A DNA stretch of 64,000 nt, from positions 5,456,001 through 5,520,000 of the forward strand of contig CM114271.1 of the NCBI GenBank assembly GCA_050084515.1, in the 5' to 3' direction. Below are positions 60,380 to 64,000 of this stretch, one piece after another. Each line of letters opens with the position of its first letter. Positions within the stretch are counted from its first letter, which is position 1. This DNA is from Blasia pusilla. Taxonomy: Eukaryota; Marchantiophyta; Marchantiopsida; Blasiales. The notes under the pieces were generated by a model that worked only from the letters and a program-made list of their open reading frames with translations, ran no database searches and was not told the DNA's origin. The translations under genes were made by a program, and so were the position numbers.

Positions 60380-63300
60380 TCATCACTATGGAGTTTGAAT
60401 GAAGACTGTAATTCTCTATGTCATGGCTAACAAGGCCATTCTCAAAGGACGGAGGATACGGTTGGATCTTGATGTTACATCTCTACAAGTCAAAGCTAGG
60501 AGAAAGAAGCTTGCAAAAGTCGAAGAGGCTCAAGAAGCAGATTTTTTTGCTTTTCTACGCGAGGGTCGAACAATTATTACCCAGAGAAAGAGAGACTTAT
60601 CAACCTAGCAATTCAAGGAGCTGAGAGTGTTGATATGGAATATACGTGGCCTTTCAACAACAAAGTATGTGAGTGCTCTACCCGTTTTGGAGATGGAGGA
60701 CATCATCAATATTGTGGAGATTTGGGAACATGAGAGCAATACTATTCAAGAGATACAAGGGTTAACTTTGGTGGGATTGACATGGAACAAAAGAAGGCAA
60801 CGGGCATGAAAGGTTATGGCAATATTGCTACTTTCATACGGTCTCAATTTCTACCTTTGATACATCTAGAAGAGCAAGACATCAATGGCCAATATCATTG
60901 GCTATGTCTTCGTTTGGTTAAGGGATCTTATTGTTATCTGGTAGTTTGTTATTTTGCATCACTGTCCATGCCTATCTACTCAACGCGCACTTGCAATCGG
61001 TGTCAACCATTTCATCAACTTATTGGGTATGTTCTCAAATATCAAAGCAAACGTGAAGTCTTACTAGTCGGGGATTTCAATGTTCGCACATGTACTGCTC
61101 AATTTACCCAATTCAGTGAGTCCTTGACTTCTCTTTTCCTCGAAGAACTAGAGGATGGTTTGTGGTATAGAATCTGTTCAAATATTTTCTACAAATCCTT
61201 TGAAAAAATATTTTTTAACTTTTGGAGCCACTTGTAATTTGAAAGTTCTTAATGGAACATGTCATTTTCCCAACTCTTACTCCAATACATGTTTCTCCTC
61301 TACCAATGCTATCACCATCGACTATCTTCTTTCCATACCCACTAATAGCTCTCATATCTCTACATTTGATATTTTAGAACCTCAACCTGAATCAGATCAT
61401 GCACCTCTTTTGTTTACTCTCTCATTATCGAAGATGATTCCTCTCTCAACATGTCAACCCATTTTAACTTCTCCTAAGTTTCGCTTAGATCCTCTTAAAA
61501 AATATCTTTACATGATAGATTTGTAAGAACTCTTGACTCACATTGTATGGATCCCTAATCCACAGACGACAAGTTTGCAACTAACCGAATTGCTCAAGAA
61601 CACTGCATCCAAGCTCTTTTCCCGGAACTGTAATAGAAGTGCTAGGAGGGCGCCTTGTAATGGATGGTTAAACTCTAAATACATGCAAGCAAGGGTAAGA
61701 TCAGTGGATAAATCTTTGGATATCCAAAGTCGGCTTATCATGACGAGCCTTTACGAAAATTTGGGGAAATCTAAAAAATGAGCTTTCTTGCGCCGGAAGC
61801 AGTCCTCCTTAATAGGGAACTCCATGACGATCCCAAATCGTTTAGGAGACGCTTAGTAGTACGGTCTTCAAAACCTACTCTTGATCCCGAGTCTTTGATA
61901 TCTTAGGCCGAAAAGCTCTATTTTTTCCCCGATGCTAAATCTATGCCCCGTTGTGAAGGCATACCATGCTTATTCTCTAAAGCACAGGTCATGACTCAAC
62001 TAAGAAGATTAGAAAATAGTATGTGAGGATTTGGATGGTCTTTCTGTTGAACTTCTCAAGTGGGGAGGAGATTCTATCAGACCGATCCTCACCAAAGTAT
62101 TGGGTGATGTTGCTATTGATGGTTTTCCTTCTACTTGGTCGCTACGATAGATTATTCCTATCCACAAATCAGGAAGGAAGGATTTGGTGAAAAACTACCG
62201 CACTGTCATGGAGGGTAGTGTTTTTGCCAAGTTATTTGGCAAAAATACTAAATTATTTTTCTATTAATAGAACATAAGGAAAATAGGTTAAAAACCCTAG
62301 TTTCTCTAGTAGTGAAATAGTCGGGAGTTGCAGTGGTAGGGCATTCTCTCGTATGTCGAGTTATCTCCATGTTCAGGTTCCATCGAAGCTCTTCTGTGAA
62401 CGCACGAACGGACTACATCACTTTGTATCTCCAAGTTTTATAAAAGATTTCAGTGATTTTTTCACTTTCTTTTTTTTCTCAGATTTCGTCCAACACACAA
62501 CACCATCGACCATATCCTGGCCTTACCTATTTTATCGGAGAAATCTAATGGCAATGGGAAAGCTTTGTTTTGCGGTTTCATTGATTTCGAAAAAATATTT
62601 TGATACAGTATCTCGTAAGCTATTATGGGATAAGTTGCAAGCCATTGGAGTACCACAAAATCTCCTAGCTGCCGTGGCTACTTGTACCATTCTGTTTGGG
62701 CCAAGATCAAAGGTTCACAAGTTCAAGAGATCTTGAGTACTATGGGAGTCATTCATGGTTGCCCTTTCTTCCCTACTTTATTTGTAGTTTTCATAGATGA
62801 TATCGAAAAGTGGTTGGAGGAATGTGACAGTGAAGGTGTCAAATTGGGAGACTTTGTCATCAAAGTTTTATTGTATCTAGATGATATCATATTACTAGCA
62901 CATGATGGCATTAGTTTATAAATGCACCTCGACACTTTGGTGGCAAGTTTTTGTACCAAAAAATCATATGGAGCTTAATATGGATAAGTCTAAAGTCATT
63001 CTAGTCGGTACTAGATCCAAGTTCTCTTTCTTTTACAAAGGTCTACAATTAGAACAAGTGAAGAGTTACAAATATCTAGCCATTGATTTCTCTCATGATT
63101 ATAGTTGGGTATTTTGCTTGAAAAAAAATAATAGAAGCTAGCTACAAAGCTCTATATTCATTTTTAGATCGGTATATAAATGCTCATCTTGTATCGTGGG
63201 GTCTTAGGAAGTTCTTATTTAGGAGCTTAGTGATGTCTGTGGTCTTATATGGAACCCAAGTTTGGAGCCCTAGTTGTAAAAAGACAGGTTGGGAGCGCGT

Positions 63301-64000
63301 GGTGAGGGTGCAAAAGATCTTTCTACAAGAAGAATTGGGTGTAAGAAACCAAACTCCTTATGTTATTCTTCTTGCAGAAACAAGTTGTATTCTTCTAGAA
63401 GGTGAAGCTCTCTACTTGACCATCACTTATATTGCAAGGATGAGATCTATTGATATTTCTCGTCTCCCTCATCAAGTTTTACGAGCCACACGTTCCATAG
63501 GGTGGATTGCACATGTGGTGACTTGGTCTTCAAAGTGGAATGTGGCGGAACGGGATTGGAATCTGAAACCGATGGCACTCGGCGAGCATCTACAGAAGTA
63601 ATTTCCCAACATTATTTGAAGCAACGGGGGCACAAAAATAGAGTATTATCAACTTCATGTTAATCCTATGCTTGTATATTATGAACAAGGATAGCTACTT
63701 GTGGGGATCTCCTTGTTCTTACGTCATATTATCGCATGACATAGAACTGGGTCTCATAGACTAGGAATTGAGGAAGGACGTTGGCTCAACATTGATAGAA
63801 AAGAACGAATTTATAAATTATGTGACAGAGAAAGTATTGAAGATGAAGAGCATGTGTTTGTTACATGTCCAAGGTATGAACAAATTAGACTAGTTCATAA
63901 AATAGATGTGGAGAATTTATATTCTTTACTACAGCTTATGACTTATGATTTAGGTTGTTATATTAGAGATATCATCATTCTTTGTTCAAAAGCTTTAGGC
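60380..64000 (+). mobile_element. Non-LTR retrotransposon (LINE), decayed and cut by the window end
   Basis: Plus-strand endonuclease, reverse transcriptase and a C-terminal zinc domain follow one another with many stops. Endonuclease: LIWNIRGLST at about 60630, VLLVGDFNVRT near 61060 and PESDHAPLLF near 61390 (the GDFN and SDH motifs of EEP nucleases). RT: SLISKKYFDTVSRKLLWDKL, GVIHGCPFFPTLF and the catalytic VLLYLDDIILLAH (YLDD for YADD) at 62860-62900. C-terminal: CDRESIEDEEHVFVTCPRYE at about 63820-63880. Sequence to the window end is still the element. A roughly 240-bp insertion interrupts RT at 62242-62480. Confidence 0.88.
62242..62480 (+). repeat. Possible tRNA-derived SINE inserted into the LINE
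   Basis: The RT frame is lost after FAKLFGK and regained at FRPTHNTIDHI. In between lies a tRNA-like A box (TTGCAGTGGTAGGGC, about 62326-62342), a weaker B box (AGGTTCCATCGAAGC, about 62374-62390) and a T-rich end (TTTCTTTTTTTTCTC). This fits a SINE with Pol III promoter elements. No clear target duplication was seen, and a few LINE codons are missing as well. Confidence 0.45.

Overview
The window looks like a transposon-rich nuclear segment of a land plant, most likely a seed-free lineage (fern, lycophyte or bryophyte). The reasons are an intron-rich ADCK2-like ABC1 kinase gene with land-plant exon sequences, a plant-type FAM32A gene ending in SEHYDIPKVGPG, chromodomain Ty3/gypsy elements, a Ty1/copia remnant, a LINE, a ZNF862-like hAT relic, and a retrotransposon-borne cytosine methyltransferase that resembles the DNMT3 type. 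The lineage call is inference; no marker in the window settles it.

Layout. 1-2.7 kb: unannotated sequence and a broken hAT transposase. 2.8-8.9 kb: an LTR-like block with three hairpins and a TATA box, then a 5'-truncated chromodomain Ty3/gypsy element (element A, minus strand) with its 3' LTR. 9.0-9.3 kb: a tandem repeat. 11.7-12.1 kb: FAM32A-like gene (minus). 12.85-13.37 kb: a minisatellite whose units carry a hairpin. 13.4-29 kb: AT-rich sequence with no recognisable gene, dispersed repeats and one tRNA-derived SINE candidate. 29.06-30.2 kb: copia 3' end. 30.2-33.8 kb: a nest of retrotransposon pieces, namely a plus-strand PHD-finger Ty3/gypsy 3' end, a solo LTR of element A with a perfect 5-bp target duplication, and a Helitron/PIF1-like helicase fragment. 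33.3-41.1 kb: element B, a minus-strand Ty3/gypsy element with gag, protease, a cytosine-5 DNA methyltransferase domain, reverse transcriptase/RNase H, integrase and a terminal PHD finger. 41.5-49.3 kb: promoter region and a 13-coding-exon ABC1-family kinase gene (plus). 49.4-53.9 kb: weak gene candidates, including a tandemly duplicated segment. 54.8-60.26 kb: element C, a chromodomain Ty3/gypsy element with two LTRs and a primer-binding site. 60.4-64 kb: a decayed LINE running off the window, interrupted by a possible SINE.

How it fits together. Only FAM32A and the ABC1 kinase look like intact host genes; almost everything else is layered mobile DNA. The most striking item is element B, which places a DNA-methylation writer (inside Pol, between protease and RT) and a histone-reader-type PHD finger (at the integrase C-terminus) in one retrotransposon. 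A second, oppositely oriented relative of its 3' end at 30.2-31.5 kb shows that the PHD finger belongs to a family and not to one copy. All transposon coding regions here carry stops or frameshifts, so the copies seen are not active.
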